Of a stretch of 38,525 nucleotides of DNA, positions 7,785 through 15,491 are shown in pieces. Origin of the DNA: an uncultured Bacillaceae bacterium (lineage in GTDB: Bacteria > Bacillota > Bacilli > Bacillales > Caldibacillaceae); assembly GCA_937983015.1 (NCBI GenBank), contig CALKAK010000125.1:1-38525 (forward strand), given 5' to 3'. The number at the start of each line of letters is the position of its first letter. The stretch's first letter is position 1. The notes beneath the pieces are model-generated. The model ran no database searches. It had not been told where the DNA came from and saw only the letters and a program-made list of their open reading frames with translations. Made by a program: the position numbers and the translations under genes.

Positions 7785-7945
7785 CTAAATGAGAAAAGGC
7801 GGGGATTTTTTAATATAACTAAAGAAAGATGATATGGAAATGAAGAGTATTTTCCCTTCATAAAAACAGCTTGCGAGATAGGATCGAAATTTATGTTAGC
7901 AAAAAACTGTTATAAGCCGTAAATTAATCGTTCGTATCATCGAAG

Positions 7946-7974
7946 TTGTTATTTTTTTATAATTTCGCTATAAT
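7946..7974 (+). promoter_or_regulatory. Sigma-A-type promoter for yutJ
   Basis: TTGTTA (7946-7951) and a perfect TATAAT (7969-7974) have a 17-base spacer. The leader of about 100 bases contains a CodY-like sequence (7989-8003, 12 of 15 positions), a direct repeat ATGATCT (8029-8035 and 8041-8047) and the palindrome ATCTATAGAT (8033-8042). No other gene lies between yutM and yutJ. Confidence 0.7.
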
Positions 7975-8080
7975 TTTTTATGTGTGAAAATTTTCTTTAA
8001 TTTCAATTCAACAGGCAAATCTCGATATGATGATCTATAGATGATCTGTTATGAGAGAAGGAAACAAAGGGGCGAAGGGG

Positions 8081-9148
8081 ATGAAACGACTAGCGATATT
8101 AGGTGGCGGTTACGGGGGTATGCGGATTTTACAGCGTTTATTCGCTAGCGGCTTTCCGGATGACTATGAAATCACACTAATAGACCGGACACCTTTCCAT
8201 TCGTTAAAAACGGAATTTTATGCCCTCGCTGCGGGCACGGTGCCGGAAAACTATATACGGGTGGCCTTTCCCGAACATGAAAAATTAACCATCCACAATG
8301 CGGAAGTCGAACGCATCGATCTCGATGAACAAAAAATAATATTAGAAGACGGTTGGGAAATTGCCTACGATGAATTGATAATCGGCCTGGGCTGCGAAGA
8401 TAATTACCACGACGTCCCCGGTGCTAAAGAACACACTTTAAGTATCCAGACGATCCGTCAAGCCCGCCACACGTACACGGTCTTGAATAACTTGCCGATG
8501 AATTCCCGGGTGGCGATCGTCGGTGCCGGATTAAGCGGTGTCGAGCTTGCGAGCGAACTGTATGAATCCAGACCCGATCTCGATATTCGATTATTCGACC
8601 GAAAACCGACCATTCTAGCCAACTTCCCGAAAAAAATTAGCGAGTTCGTCAACGAATGGTTCGTTGAACATGGAATCAAAATCATCAGCCACGCCAATAT
8701 AACAAAGGTCAGCGAAGGCGTCCTATACAATCATGATGAACCGATTCCAGTCGACGCTATCGTTTGGACAGCCGGGATTAAACCCAATCAAATCGTTTGT
8801 GACCTTGATGTGGAAAAAGATGAAAGTGGACGGGTTATTTTAACCCCCCACCATTATGTTCCGGACTATCCAAATGTGTACGTAGTTGGCGACTGTGCCA
8901 GCCTGCCGTTCGCACCGAGCGCCCAGCTCGCCGAGGTACAGGGCGAACAAATCGTCGATGTGTTGTTAAAGCGCTGGCGCGGCGAACCCCTTGATGAAGA
9001 ACCACCAGAAATCAAATTAAAAGGAACACTTGGCTCCCTTGGCAAAAAACAGGGATTCGGTCTCATCAATGAAATTCCCTTGATCGGAAGGGTCCCGCGT
9101 TTATTAAAATCCGGGGTCTTATGGCTGTATAAATTCCAAAACGCATAA
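8081..9148 (+). CDS. yutJ: Type II NADH dehydrogenase-like flavoprotein YutJ
   Basis: A 355-residue FAD protein of the pyridine-nucleotide disulfide oxidoreductase fold, resembling single-subunit NADH:quinone oxidoreductases (Ndh). The start chosen is ATG 8081, behind GGCGAAGGGG, which gives the same length as B. subtilis YutJ. The FAD motif is LAILGGGYGGMR at the N-terminus. The NADH-binding motif AIVGAGLSGVELASEL sits near residue 155, and the second FAD motif NVYVVGDCASL near residue 280. The electron acceptor is not certain. In B. subtilis, YutJ is a paralogue of Ndh and its function is less clear. Monocistronic, with a promoter and a terminator. Confidence 0.9.
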   Translation: MKRLAILGGGYGGMRILQRLFASGFPDDYEITLIDRTPFHSLKTEFYALAAGTVPENYIRVAFPEHEKLTIHNAEVERIDLDEQKIILEDGWEIAYDELIIGLGCEDNYHDVPGAKEHTLSIQTIRQARHTYTVLNNLPMNSRVAIVGAGLSGVELASELYESRPDLDIRLFDRKPTILANFPKKISEFVNEWFVEHGIKIISHANITKVSEGVLYNHDEPIPVDAIVWTAGIKPNQIVCDLDVEKDESGRVILTPHHYVPDYPNVYVVGDCASLPFAPSAQLAEVQGEQIVDVLLKRWRGEPLDEEPPEIKLKGTLGSLGKKQGFGLINEIPLIGRVPRLLKSGVLWLYKFQNA

Positions 9149-9160
9149 ACTACTCCATGA

Positions 9161-9185
9161 CCCGGTGAGAACCGGGATTATTTTG
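9161..9185 (+). terminator. Terminator after yutJ
   Basis: CCCGGT (9161-9166), a GAGA loop and ACCGGG (9171-9176) are followed by ATTATTTTG, 12 bases after the yutJ stop. The ~160 bases from here to the next promoter hold nothing I recognise. Confidence 0.75.
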
Positions 9186-9347
9186 TGGCCGCCATCGTTT
9201 CTCAATCGTCGCATATAGGACAAGCGAAAATCCAGCGAACGAGCTTATAACAAGATTCGCGATCAACAAATCCGGGCACGGAGTCGAGATGGAACATTAT
9301 GAACACCAATATTTTCCAGTTCTTACGTTTTTCTCACGGCATATCCA

Positions 9348-9376
9348 TTTACAAATCGACCGGAACATAATACAAT
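9348..9376 (+). promoter_or_regulatory. Sigma-A-type promoter for yutI
   Basis: TTTACA (9348-9353) and TACAAT (9371-9376) have an ideal 17-base spacer, 61 bases before the yutI start. Confidence 0.75.
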
Positions 9377-9437
9377 AAAACAAAAAGTGCGTTTTCATGA
9401 CTAAAGCTCATCGTTTAGCAGGAAAGGAGCGATTGCC

Positions 9438-9674
9438 TTGACCGATTTGGAACAAAGACAGCTCGTGGAAGAAGTTTTGGATAAAATTCGTCCGTTCCTC
9501 CTCAGCGAAGGCGGCGATTGTGAATTAGTGGATATCGAAGATGGTGTTGTGAAATTACGTCTGTTAGGCGCATGCCAAAACTGCCCGAGCTCAACGATCA
9601 CATTGAAAGCTGGAATTGAGCGGGCGCTGGCTGACTACGTACCGGGAATCAAAGAAGTGGAACAAGTATTTTAG
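9438..9674 (+). CDS. yutI: NifU-like Fe-S scaffold/carrier protein YutI
   Basis: A 78-residue protein that is a stand-alone NifU C-terminal (Nfu) domain, which carries or assembles Fe-S clusters. The cluster ligands Cys46 and Cys49 lie in LLGACQNCPSSTITLKAGIE, and the upstream GGDCELVDI is also family-typical. The start is TTG 9438-9440, preceded by AAAGGAG; no better start exists. The gene has its own promoter and a strong terminator. It sits with yutM and yumC in a region rich in Fe-S and redox functions. Confidence 0.92.
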   Translation: MTDLEQRQLVEEVLDKIRPFLLSEGGDCELVDIEDGVVKLRLLGACQNCPSSTITLKAGIERALADYVPGIKEVEQVF

Positions 9675-9706
9675 AAAAAAACGAAAACCAATCCGCTCAA
9701 TAAACA

Positions 9707-9746
9707 AACCCAAGAATGCTGGATTCCAGCATCCTTGGGTTTTTTG
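9707..9746 (+). terminator. Terminator after yutI
   Basis: A long stem-loop (AACCCAAG at 9707-9714 with CTTGGGTT at 9734-9741, plus the inner AATGCTGG/CCAGCAT) runs into TTTTTTG. It sits between two convergent genes and may also stop transcription from the minus strand. Confidence 0.88.
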
Positions 9747-9749
9747 TTT

Positions 9750-10736
9750 TTATTTTTCGGTGAGGACTTCCGGATTTAAAATATTGACCGGTTCATGACC
9801 ATCGAGGACCGCTTTAATATTTTCATAACAGCGTTCCATCATTGCCAGCCTTGTTTCTACGGATGCGCTCCCTATATGGGGCAGGGCCACGACATTTGTA
9901 AATTTTAAAAGCGGATGATCCGCGGCAATCGGTTCCTCGACAAAGACATCGAGCCCTGCACCGGCGATTTCTCCGTTTTCGAGAGCTTTAATCAGATCCT
10001 CCTCCACAACAACCGCACCCCGTCCGGCATTGATGAAGTAAGCTGTTTTCTTCATTTCCCGAAAGACTTCATAAGTGAACATCCCTTTTGTTTCCTCGGT
10101 AAGGGGTGTCAACGTGAGGACAAAATCGGCTTCCCGAACTAGATCCATAAATTCACGGTACTCCACACCTAGAGTTTTTTCCACTTTCGGTTTCCGGTTC
10201 CGGTTATGGTACAGGACTTTCATGTCAAAGCCGCGGGCGCGTTTAGCAACGGCTTCACCGATTTTCCCCATACCGACAATTCCCAGAGTTTTATGATGAA
10301 CATCACTACCGGCCATGAATAAGGGGCTCCAGCTTTTCCACTCCCCTGTTTTGACGCATTCAACCGCTTCGGGGAGACGTCTTGCCACCATTAACATCAG
10401 TGAAAATGCGAGATCCGCGGTCGTATCCGTCAAAATATCCGGTGTATTGCACACGGCAACGCCCTTTTTCGTCGCTTCTTGTACATCGATATTATCGAAA
10501 CCAACAGCCAGATTAGCGACAACTTGCAAATTTTCTGCTACGCCGAACACTTCTTGATCGATCCGGTCGGATAACATGGTTAACAGAGCGTTCGCTTTAC
10601 GCGCTTCTTCCAGTAACATCTCACGTGGTACTGGTTCTTCCTCACGGTCCCAAACGGATACTTCAGCGAACTTCTGGAACTTTTCAATAATATGCTCTGG
10701 CAATTTCCTTGTTATGTACACATATGGTTTTGCCAT
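9750..10736 (-). CDS. D-2-hydroxyacid dehydrogenase (glyoxylate/hydroxypyruvate reductase type)
   Basis: An NAD(P)-dependent enzyme of 328 residues that interconverts 2-keto acids and D-2-hydroxy acids; glyoxylate, hydroxypyruvate or 2-ketogluconate are the usual substrates of close relatives. The Rossmann motif GMGKIG is at residues 155-160. The catalytic set is complete: Arg239 (NAGRGAV), Glu268 (DVFVEEP) and His287 (LPHIGSAS). The N-terminal GFDNIDVQEATKKGVAV is family-typical. The start is ATG 10734-10736 after TTGAGGTGA. The substrate cannot be decided from sequence, so I give no symbol; YvcT, GyaR and GhrB are the nearest known types. It lies 54 bases after yutH on the same strand and might be co-transcribed with it. 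Confidence 0.88.
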   Translation of the reverse strand: MAKPYVYITRKLPEHIIEKFQKFAEVSVWDREEEPVPREMLLEEARKANALLTMLSDRIDQEVFGVAENLQVVANLAVGFDNIDVQEATKKGVAVCNTPDILTDTTADLAFSLMLMVARRLPEAVECVKTGEWKSWSPLFMAGSDVHHKTLGIVGMGKIGEAVAKRARGFDMKVLYHNRNRKPKVEKTLGVEYREFMDLVREADFVLTLTPLTEETKGMFTYEVFREMKKTAYFINAGRGAVVVEEDLIKALENGEIAGAGLDVFVEEPIAADHPLLKFTNVVALPHIGSASVETRLAMMERCYENIKAVLDGHEPVNILNPEVLTEK

Positions 10737-10790
10737 ATTTATTCACCTCAATTCCTGGTACTTAACTTGTATTTTATCATAAAAAAACAG

Positions 10791-11804
10791 TTATTCTTTT
10801 TTTTTCAATAACCACTCCGGTAAAGGAAGAAAAATCCTATTTGCAGGGATCCGAAATACCTGAACAAAATTGGCAAGAATACGTTCATACGCTTCACTTG
10901 CTTGCGCGTAACGTTGCAAGCGTTGTAGCAATTTTCTTTTTCCCTTTTTCTCGGGTTCATCATAATACTCCTCGACCACGGTAAAATAGTGCACGGGAAA
11001 TAAAAGTCGCGAAAACATCAGACGCCAGGCGAGCCCAGATAAAGGAAGGATCGATTGATAATCCTCGATGAATTTCCTAGCACGGGCCAATCCTTTTTCT
11101 TCCTGCAACAATAATACCCGTACATATTCCGCCAGATCGCGGACCGGATGGTCGTACACCCACTCAAAAGGGTTTTTCCAGGGGGTTCTCCCGCTCCAAT
11201 GTGCGGGTGTGAATCGTTCATGACAGATCGTCCCACGATCAAAGGGATCCGGTGGTGCATCGAGTAGCGTATCATGTACATAACCGATTGCATTTTCCGC
11301 TAATCCACCGAAATACGAAAAAGTTTGTAGAAACCATTCATCAAAATCCGTGGCCGGACCGGACTTCAGTACCTGTTGATATAATTTTTCGAGAGAATCG
11401 AGACGGCCCTCCCAGTATTCCTGCCACTTCCCAACCCGGTTTAATTCAACAAGGGAATCGTGAAAATAAAATCCCCGGTAATGAAAAGCGGCCAGTTCGG
11501 ATCCCGTCACCGGAAGCTGATCTCTGTTCCACTGTTCGAGACGTAAAAGGACAAAAAAACGCTCTCCATCTCTCACAACGTAATTTCCACCTCTTGCCGG
11601 TACAAAAGCAGGAACGAACTGTTCGTTTTGAGTTCGCATGAATTGACTCAATCGATAGCGTTCGAACAATTCATCCCGGTCCTTTTCAAACACTTCAATC
11701 ATAAGATAAAGTACGAGGTGATCGGAAAAAGCAGGATAACCAGAAAATGTGAACATTTGCTCCGGTTTTACCCCGTAATGGAAATATAAAAATTCGCGAT
11801 CCAT
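10791..11804 (-). CDS. yutH: Spore coat-associated protein YutH (CotS-type kinase-like fold)
   Basis: A 337-residue protein that matches B. subtilis YutH (about 339) in length, context and overall character. YutH is a spore-coat protein related to the CotS/YtaA group, which has an aminoglycoside-phosphotransferase-like (kinase-like) fold. I see HERFTPAHWSGRTPW, which sits where such kinases have their catalytic loop but lacks a clear HxD. Activity is therefore doubtful. The start is ATG 11802-11804 with AAAGGGGGAC upstream; the open frame extends 25 codons further without a site. It is divergent from yutG. Expression during sporulation is inferred from family knowledge only, because I did not find a clear sporulation promoter. 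Confidence 0.8.
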   Translation of the reverse strand: MDREFLYFHYGVKPEQMFTFSGYPAFSDHLVLYLMIEVFEKDRDELFERYRLSQFMRTQNEQFVPAFVPARGGNYVVRDGERFFVLLRLEQWNRDQLPVTGSELAAFHYRGFYFHDSLVELNRVGKWQEYWEGRLDSLEKLYQQVLKSGPATDFDEWFLQTFSYFGGLAENAIGYVHDTLLDAPPDPFDRGTICHERFTPAHWSGRTPWKNPFEWVYDHPVRDLAEYVRVLLLQEEKGLARARKFIEDYQSILPLSGLAWRLMFSRLLFPVHYFTVVEEYYDEPEKKGKRKLLQRLQRYAQASEAYERILANFVQVFRIPANRIFLPLPEWLLKKKE

Positions 11805-11872
11805 CGGCCGTCCCCCTTTTATAAGAAAACAATTGACAAACCGCTCAAGCAGCGAGCGACAATTCATGTCGT

Positions 11873-11900
11873 TTGGCAAGCGACTAAAACCTGTTATAAT
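11873..11900 (+). promoter_or_regulatory. Sigma-A-type promoter for yutG
   Basis: TTGGCA (11873-11878) and a perfect TATAAT (11895-11900) with a 16-base spacer, followed by an ~85-base leader. Confidence 0.7.
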
Positions 11901-11994
11901 TTATATATATGTTTGTTTTTTACGGTTTTATCAAGTTCTTCAAGGTATGAACCAAAGCCAATTACAAAAACTGATTTTAAAGAAGGTGAACAAC

Positions 11995-12498
11995 ATGCCA
12001 AAAAGCAAACAAAAAATTTTCCAACCCGAACAAAGGGCGAAAGAACTGCTTAAAGAACGCGGGGTTACGATCGAGGATATTGCCGAACTGGTTTATTTTT
12101 TGCAAAATGAATATCATGATGATTTAACTATGGAAGATTGTGTGGAAAATGTTGAAGCCGTATTGAAAAAAAGAGAAGTGCAAAACGCGATCATCACCGG
12201 GATCGAACTGGATATCCTCGCGGAAAAAGGGCTGTTATCGGAACCGTTACAGTCCATTATTAAAACGGATGAAAGCCTGTACGGAATCGATGAAATATTC
12301 GCCTATTCCATCATTAATATTTACGGTTCAATCGGTTTCACGAATTATGGTTATATTGATAAAATGAAACCGGGAATACTAAAGAAGTTAAACGATAAAT
12401 CAAACGGTTATGTCCACACCTTTCTCGATGATATTGTCGGTGCCATCGCCGCCGCCGCATCCAGCCGGCTCGCCCACCGTTCCGCCAATGTCGAATAA
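11995..12498 (+). CDS. yutG: Phosphatidylglycerophosphatase A-related protein YutG
   Basis: A 167-residue soluble protein of the PgpA family. Typical PgpA dephosphorylates phosphatidylglycerol phosphate at the membrane. The Bacillus YutG group lacks the membrane helices, and its substrate is not established. Conserved blocks include VENVEAVLKKREVQNAIITG, YGSIGFTNYGYIDK, the acidic VHTFLDDIVGAIAAAASSRL and a C-terminal HR. The start ATG 11995 follows AGAAGGTGA. An in-frame frame opens upstream at 11833 but crosses the promoter, so it is not used. Confidence 0.85.
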   Translation: MPKSKQKIFQPEQRAKELLKERGVTIEDIAELVYFLQNEYHDDLTMEDCVENVEAVLKKREVQNAIITGIELDILAEKGLLSEPLQSIIKTDESLYGIDEIFAYSIINIYGSIGFTNYGYIDKMKPGILKKLNDKSNGYVHTFLDDIVGAIAAAASSRLAHRSANVE

Positions 12499-12541
12499 AA
12501 AAACCGCTCTTCCTCGCCCTTTGAGGAAAAGCGGTTTTTTT
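12497..12541. terminator. Bidirectional terminator between yutG and yutF
   Basis: A long stem (AAAACCGCT and TTCCTC arms with GAGGAA and AGCGGTTTT, one or two mismatches) is flanked by A-runs and T-runs. It serves the convergent genes yutG (+) and yutF (-). Confidence 0.9.
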
Positions 12542-12542
12542 G

Positions 12543-13307
12543 TTAAATCAATTCCCATTCATCAAGGCTATCCAGCGAATAGGTCGGCTGGATTTTAACG
12601 CGGGCAAGATCATCCTTGCTTGTAACACCAGTATGAACAAGTAATGTATCGATTCCGGCATTGATCCCAGCCAGGATATCGGTATGGTAATTATCGCCAA
12701 CGATAAGCGTTTCTCCTTTTTCCACTCCGAGGTACTTCAATGCCATATCGATGATAATCGGCTCGGGTTTCCCGATGAAGATTGGTTTTTTTTGTGTCGA
12801 TGTGCTGACAAGGGCCGTTAACGACCCATTTCCCGGCATGAGTCCCCGTTCGGTTGGCAGCGCTACATCGCCGTTGGTGGAAATAAATCGTGCACCGTTA
12901 CGGATCGCTAAACATGCGACCGCGAACTTTTCATATGTGACCTGTCTGTCCAGGCCAATGATGACGACATCCGCATCTTCTCGTGCCAGCGGGAACCCTT
13001 TTTCCGCTAAAGCGCGAGCCAACCCTTCTTCCCCGGTAAAATAAACACGGGCTTCGGGCCAACGTTCACTGACGAATTCAGCCGTAGCCAGTGCCGTTGT
13101 AAATACTTGCTCCTTTTCAGCAGGTATATCGAAACCACGCAACTTTGCGGCGACATCTTCCGGTGTTTGCGTGGAATTATTCGTGACGAACAAATAAGGA
13201 AGTCCCTTTTCTTTTAAGCGGCGCACGAAATCGGCCGCCGCAGGTATTTTTTCGGTACCTTTATACATCGTACCGTCTAAATCGATCAAATATGCGCGAT
13301 ACTTCAT
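12543..13307 (-). CDS. yutF: HAD-superfamily phosphatase YutF (NagD/HAD-IIA type)
   Basis: A 254-residue cytoplasmic phosphatase of the NagD-like (IIA) subfamily. The nucleophile Asp9 and acid/base Asp11 lie in IDLDGTMYKG. Motif II is in FVTNNSTQ, and the metal-binding C-terminal motif is IVGDNYHTDILAG. The cap domain is in the middle. Relatives dephosphorylate small sugar phosphates or nucleotides; the substrate here is not known. The start ATG 13305-13307 follows AGGAGTGACAGG. It is the last gene of the yutD-yutE-yutF unit and lies 18 bases after yutE. Confidence 0.9.
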   Translation of the reverse strand: MKYRAYLIDLDGTMYKGTEKIPAAADFVRRLKEKGLPYLFVTNNSTQTPEDVAAKLRGFDIPAEKEQVFTTALATAEFVSERWPEARVYFTGEEGLARALAEKGFPLAREDADVVIIGLDRQVTYEKFAVACLAIRNGARFISTNGDVALPTERGLMPGNGSLTALVSTSTQKKPIFIGKPEPIIIDMALKYLGVEKGETLIVGDNYHTDILAGINAGIDTLLVHTGVTSKDDLARVKIQPTYSLDSLDEWELI

Positions 13308-13325
13308 CCTGTCACTCCTACATCA

Positions 13326-13766
13326 TTATTCTGGTTTAAACGCCGTTACGGCGACATCTTCATTGGCTAAAAAATAGCGGACTTTCTCCGGGAACGCCTT
13401 CACGGCCGCTAAATTCTCCGTGAGAATCTGACGCATCTTTTCATGATCGATCATGATATAGTCTTGCACTAAAGATTTACGCAAATCAATGATCTGTTTC
13501 AATGGTTTTTCCATCTCGGGGGCGATCACTTTCTCATCGGTCAATATATCGATGATGTCATGGTAACTTCCGGGATCACGCATGATAAAACCATCGATCA
13601 ATGCACTTCCCACATCCAAAATCGCCTCGATCAAGGTGTGGGCGATGCGTTCTAGAGCATTTTTCTCGACGGGTCCGGCGATCGCTTCCAACCGTTCAAA
13701 CGTCTCCGTCTGCCGTTCCATAAATTGTAAAGTCGCTTCGATCTTTTTCCGATCTACAAAATACAT
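13326..13766 (-). CDS. yutE: DUF86 / HepT-like HEPN-domain protein YutE
   Basis: A 146-residue helical protein of the DUF86 family, from which the HepT toxins come. HepT is a HEPN ribonuclease, normally paired with the nucleotidyltransferase antitoxin MntA. ECF-like LIEAILDVGSALIDGFIM and PGSYHDIIDIL are recognisable. The expected RNase motif Rx4-6H should fall in LRKSLVQDYIMIDH, but the usual LVH is LVQ, so the HEPN active site appears altered. B. subtilis YutE, as I recall it, has the same change. No mntA-like gene is adjacent. The start ATG 13764-13766 follows AGAGGGGAG. It is probably a housekeeping descendant of HepT; function unknown. Confidence 0.85.
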   Translation of the reverse strand: MYFVDRKKIEATLQFMERQTETFERLEAIAGPVEKNALERIAHTLIEAILDVGSALIDGFIMRDPGSYHDIIDILTDEKVIAPEMEKPLKQIIDLRKSLVQDYIMIDHEKMRQILTENLAAVKAFPEKVRYFLANEDVAVTAFKPE

Positions 13767-13810
13767 GATTTCTCCCCTCTCTTCTAACACCTTGAATCAT
13801 CTAATCCCTC

Positions 13811-14089
13811 TTATCGCTTGTCCACTTTTTTCAAGACAAAATACGGACAGCCAAAATTACAGTATTCATACAAATATTCCGTTAAAGTGCTGATTTTTGT
13901 ATCGTAAGTTGCTTTTTGATTGCGGTCATCATAAAAACCTTTCAAGCGCAACTGGCCATATCCCCAATCACCGACAATATAGTCGTAGCGACTCAATATA
14001 TCACAATAGCGATCACGGAAGGCTTGTTCATCGAAGCCATTTCGATATTCTTCAACAAGTTCGTAACAATTGTTTTGGATGTAGACCAT
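13811..14089 (-). CDS. yutD: Conserved protein YutD (DUF1027)
   Basis: A 92-residue protein of unknown function, conserved across Bacilli. The invariant block YDYIVGDWGYGQLRLKGF (about residues 35-52) is present, along with KISTLTEYLYEYCNFGCPYF (about 66-85). The start ATG 14087-14089 follows AAAAGGGTGATG. It is the first gene of the yutD-yutE-yutF series (44 bases to yutE). A TATAAT at 14121-14126 on this strand may be its -10 element, although no good -35 is visible. The neighbours yutC and lipA of the B. subtilis region are not present upstream. Confidence 0.9.
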   Translation of the reverse strand: MVYIQNNCYELVEEYRNGFDEQAFRDRYCDILSRYDYIVGDWGYGQLRLKGFYDDRNQKATYDTKISTLTEYLYEYCNFGCPYFVLKKVDKR

Positions 14090-14220
14090 AGCATCACCCT
14101 TTTTTCGTGATCTATTTTTTATTATAACTGATTTCTACTTTTATCGGGCGATCAACGAGGCTAGCGAACTTCTTCACTGATCGATGGGAAATTTTATCAT
14201 AAATGAAAAAAACATATTCT

Positions 14221-14229
14221 CATACACTA
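14221..14229 (+). promoter_or_regulatory. Candidate sporulation (sigma-K/sigma-E-like) -10 element for lytH
   Basis: CATACACTA matches the sigma-K -10 pattern CATANNNTA exactly and also the sigma-E pattern CATACANT. It lies 25 bases before the lytH start. No clear AC-type -35 is present at the expected distance, which lowers confidence. Confidence 0.35.
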
Positions 14230-14253
14230 ATCGTAGTGAAAGGAGGATCTCCG

Positions 14254-15252
14254 GTGTATGGGAATCGTCTGATCATCAGCAGCATTTTGCTGCTTTTTGC
14301 GTTCTTTTTACTGGGAACGTATTCCGTTTCCGCCAGTGAACAAGACGATATTTACCAACAGCGCATGGAATTGTATAAAAAAACGGAAGCGGTAACGCAT
14401 ATCCCCTGGTATTATCTGGCCGCGATCGATCAATATGAAAGAAACATTAGAGCTGTGCGCAAGGATCTACCGAAACCGGAAGGGATTATCGGTATTTACA
14501 TAACCCCCGAAGACTGGAGTGGGAAACTAAACCCAGTTACCGACGACACAAACCCGACCAGGATTCGCTTTTTTGATGGCCTGGGCGCTGACGGTAATGG
14601 CGATGGGCGAGCGGATCGGAATGATCCTGAGGATGTTCTCTATGCGATCGCCCATTATTTGCAACAATACGGTCCTTATGAAAAATATATCCGAATCGGC
14701 TTATGGGAATACTATAAGCGTGACAAAACGGTCAGTTTAATCAGTAGCTTTGCCCGTTTATATAAACAATACCAGACTTTGGATCTTAATGAAAAACATT
14801 TCCCCCTGCCTCTTCATGTTAATTATAGTTATCGTAGCACCTGGGGGCATGCCCGGGGCTGGGGTGGAAGGCGCATGCATGAGGGAACGGATATTTTTAG
14901 CGGGTATGGTGTAACGGTGTACTCCACATGTTACGGGATCGTGGAAATGAAAGGTTGGAATCGCTACGGCGGTTGGCGGATCGGTATTCGTGATCTCAAC
15001 AATACGTATCATTATTTTGCTCATTTGAACGGATTTGCCGAGGGAATCAAGGTCGGCGATATTGTGGAACCGGGACAGCCGATCGGTTATGTCGGTAGTA
15101 CCGGCTATGGACCACCGGGAACGAGCGGGAAGTTCCCGCCGCATTTGCACTACGGAATGTATAAAGATGACGGACGGACGGAATGGTCATTCGACCCTTA
15201 TCCCCATTTAAAAAAATGGGAACGGGAAACCCGGCAAAAACAAAAACGATAA
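14254..15252 (+). CDS. lytH: Sporulation-specific L-Ala-D-Glu endopeptidase LytH (M23 family)
   Basis: A secreted peptidoglycan peptidase of 332 residues; the B. subtilis LytH (YunA) is about 326. LytH trims stem peptides in spore cortex peptidoglycan. A signal peptide or anchor (about residues 5-27) is followed by a helical domain that looks like a lytic-transglycosylase relative. That domain carries the acidic loop DGNGDGRADRNDPED (about 113-127), which resembles a calcium site. The C-terminal M23 domain has the zinc ligands His209 and Asp213 (MHEGTD) and the HxH pair His297/His299 (PPHLHYG). The start is GTG 14254-14256, with AAAGGAGG upstream. An ATG 51 bases earlier lies before the sporulation -10 element and has no site. 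Monocistronic. Confidence 0.9.
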   Translation: MYGNRLIISSILLLFAFFLLGTYSVSASEQDDIYQQRMELYKKTEAVTHIPWYYLAAIDQYERNIRAVRKDLPKPEGIIGIYITPEDWSGKLNPVTDDTNPTRIRFFDGLGADGNGDGRADRNDPEDVLYAIAHYLQQYGPYEKYIRIGLWEYYKRDKTVSLISSFARLYKQYQTLDLNEKHFPLPLHVNYSYRSTWGHARGWGGRRMHEGTDIFSGYGVTVYSTCYGIVEMKGWNRYGGWRIGIRDLNNTYHYFAHLNGFAEGIKVGDIVEPGQPIGYVGSTGYGPPGTSGKFPPHLHYGMYKDDGRTEWSFDPYPHLKKWERETRQKQKR

Positions 15253-15348
15253 AAGTATGAATTTTTTATCCTGAAAAAGTTTACCAATCCAGGCCTTTTT
15301 CTGTCCTTGCCAACAGCTTCTCGCCTGAATATAGCAAATCGATTGAAT

Positions 15349-15380
15349 AGGAGGGTACTTTCCTCCTTTTTTATTTTTTT
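15349..15380 (+). terminator. Terminator after lytH
   Basis: AGGAGG (15349-15354) pairs with CCTCCT (15362-15367), followed by a T-rich tract, separating lytH from the liv operon. Confidence 0.8.
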
Positions 15381-15393
15381 CGAAAGTTTGGAC

Positions 15394-15422
15394 TAGACGA
15401 AAATAGTTTTATCGTTTAGAAT
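15394..15422 (+). promoter_or_regulatory. Sigma-A-type promoter for the liv operon
   Basis: TAGACG (15394-15399) and TAGAAT (15417-15422) have a 17-base spacer. Both elements match four or five of six consensus positions. The CodY-like box follows about 30 bases downstream. Confidence 0.5.
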
Positions 15423-15453
15423 AGTGCATAATTAAATAGCTAAACGAACACAT

Positions 15454-15468
15454 ATTTTTCAGAATATT
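15454..15468. promoter_or_regulatory. CodY-like operator ahead of livK
   Basis: ATTTTTCAGAATATT matches the CodY consensus AATTTTCWGAAAATT at 13 of 15 positions. It lies between the candidate promoter and the livK ribosome binding site. CodY represses branched-chain amino acid uptake genes when isoleucine, leucine or valine are plentiful, so the site fits the operon. Confidence 0.6.
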
Positions 15469-15491
15469 ACAAATATGAAGGGGGAAAGTAG

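Noticed and set aside
9202..9297. A 31-codon minus-strand frame (MFHLDSVPGF... with two C-terminal Cys) in the yutJ-yutI gap, considered as yuzB or a small protein.
   Set aside because: It has no ribosome binding site and does not resemble YuzB/YuzD as I remember them; it is probably chance.
11833..11994. N-terminal extension of YutG by 54 codons.
   Set aside because: The extension runs through the TTGGCA/TATAAT promoter and has no family similarity; ATG 11995 has the good ribosome binding site.
15253..15491. A T-box or other riboswitch leader for the liv operon.
   Set aside because: The leader after the promoter is only about 60 bases and lacks the T-box TGGNACC motif; the CodY-like box explains it better.
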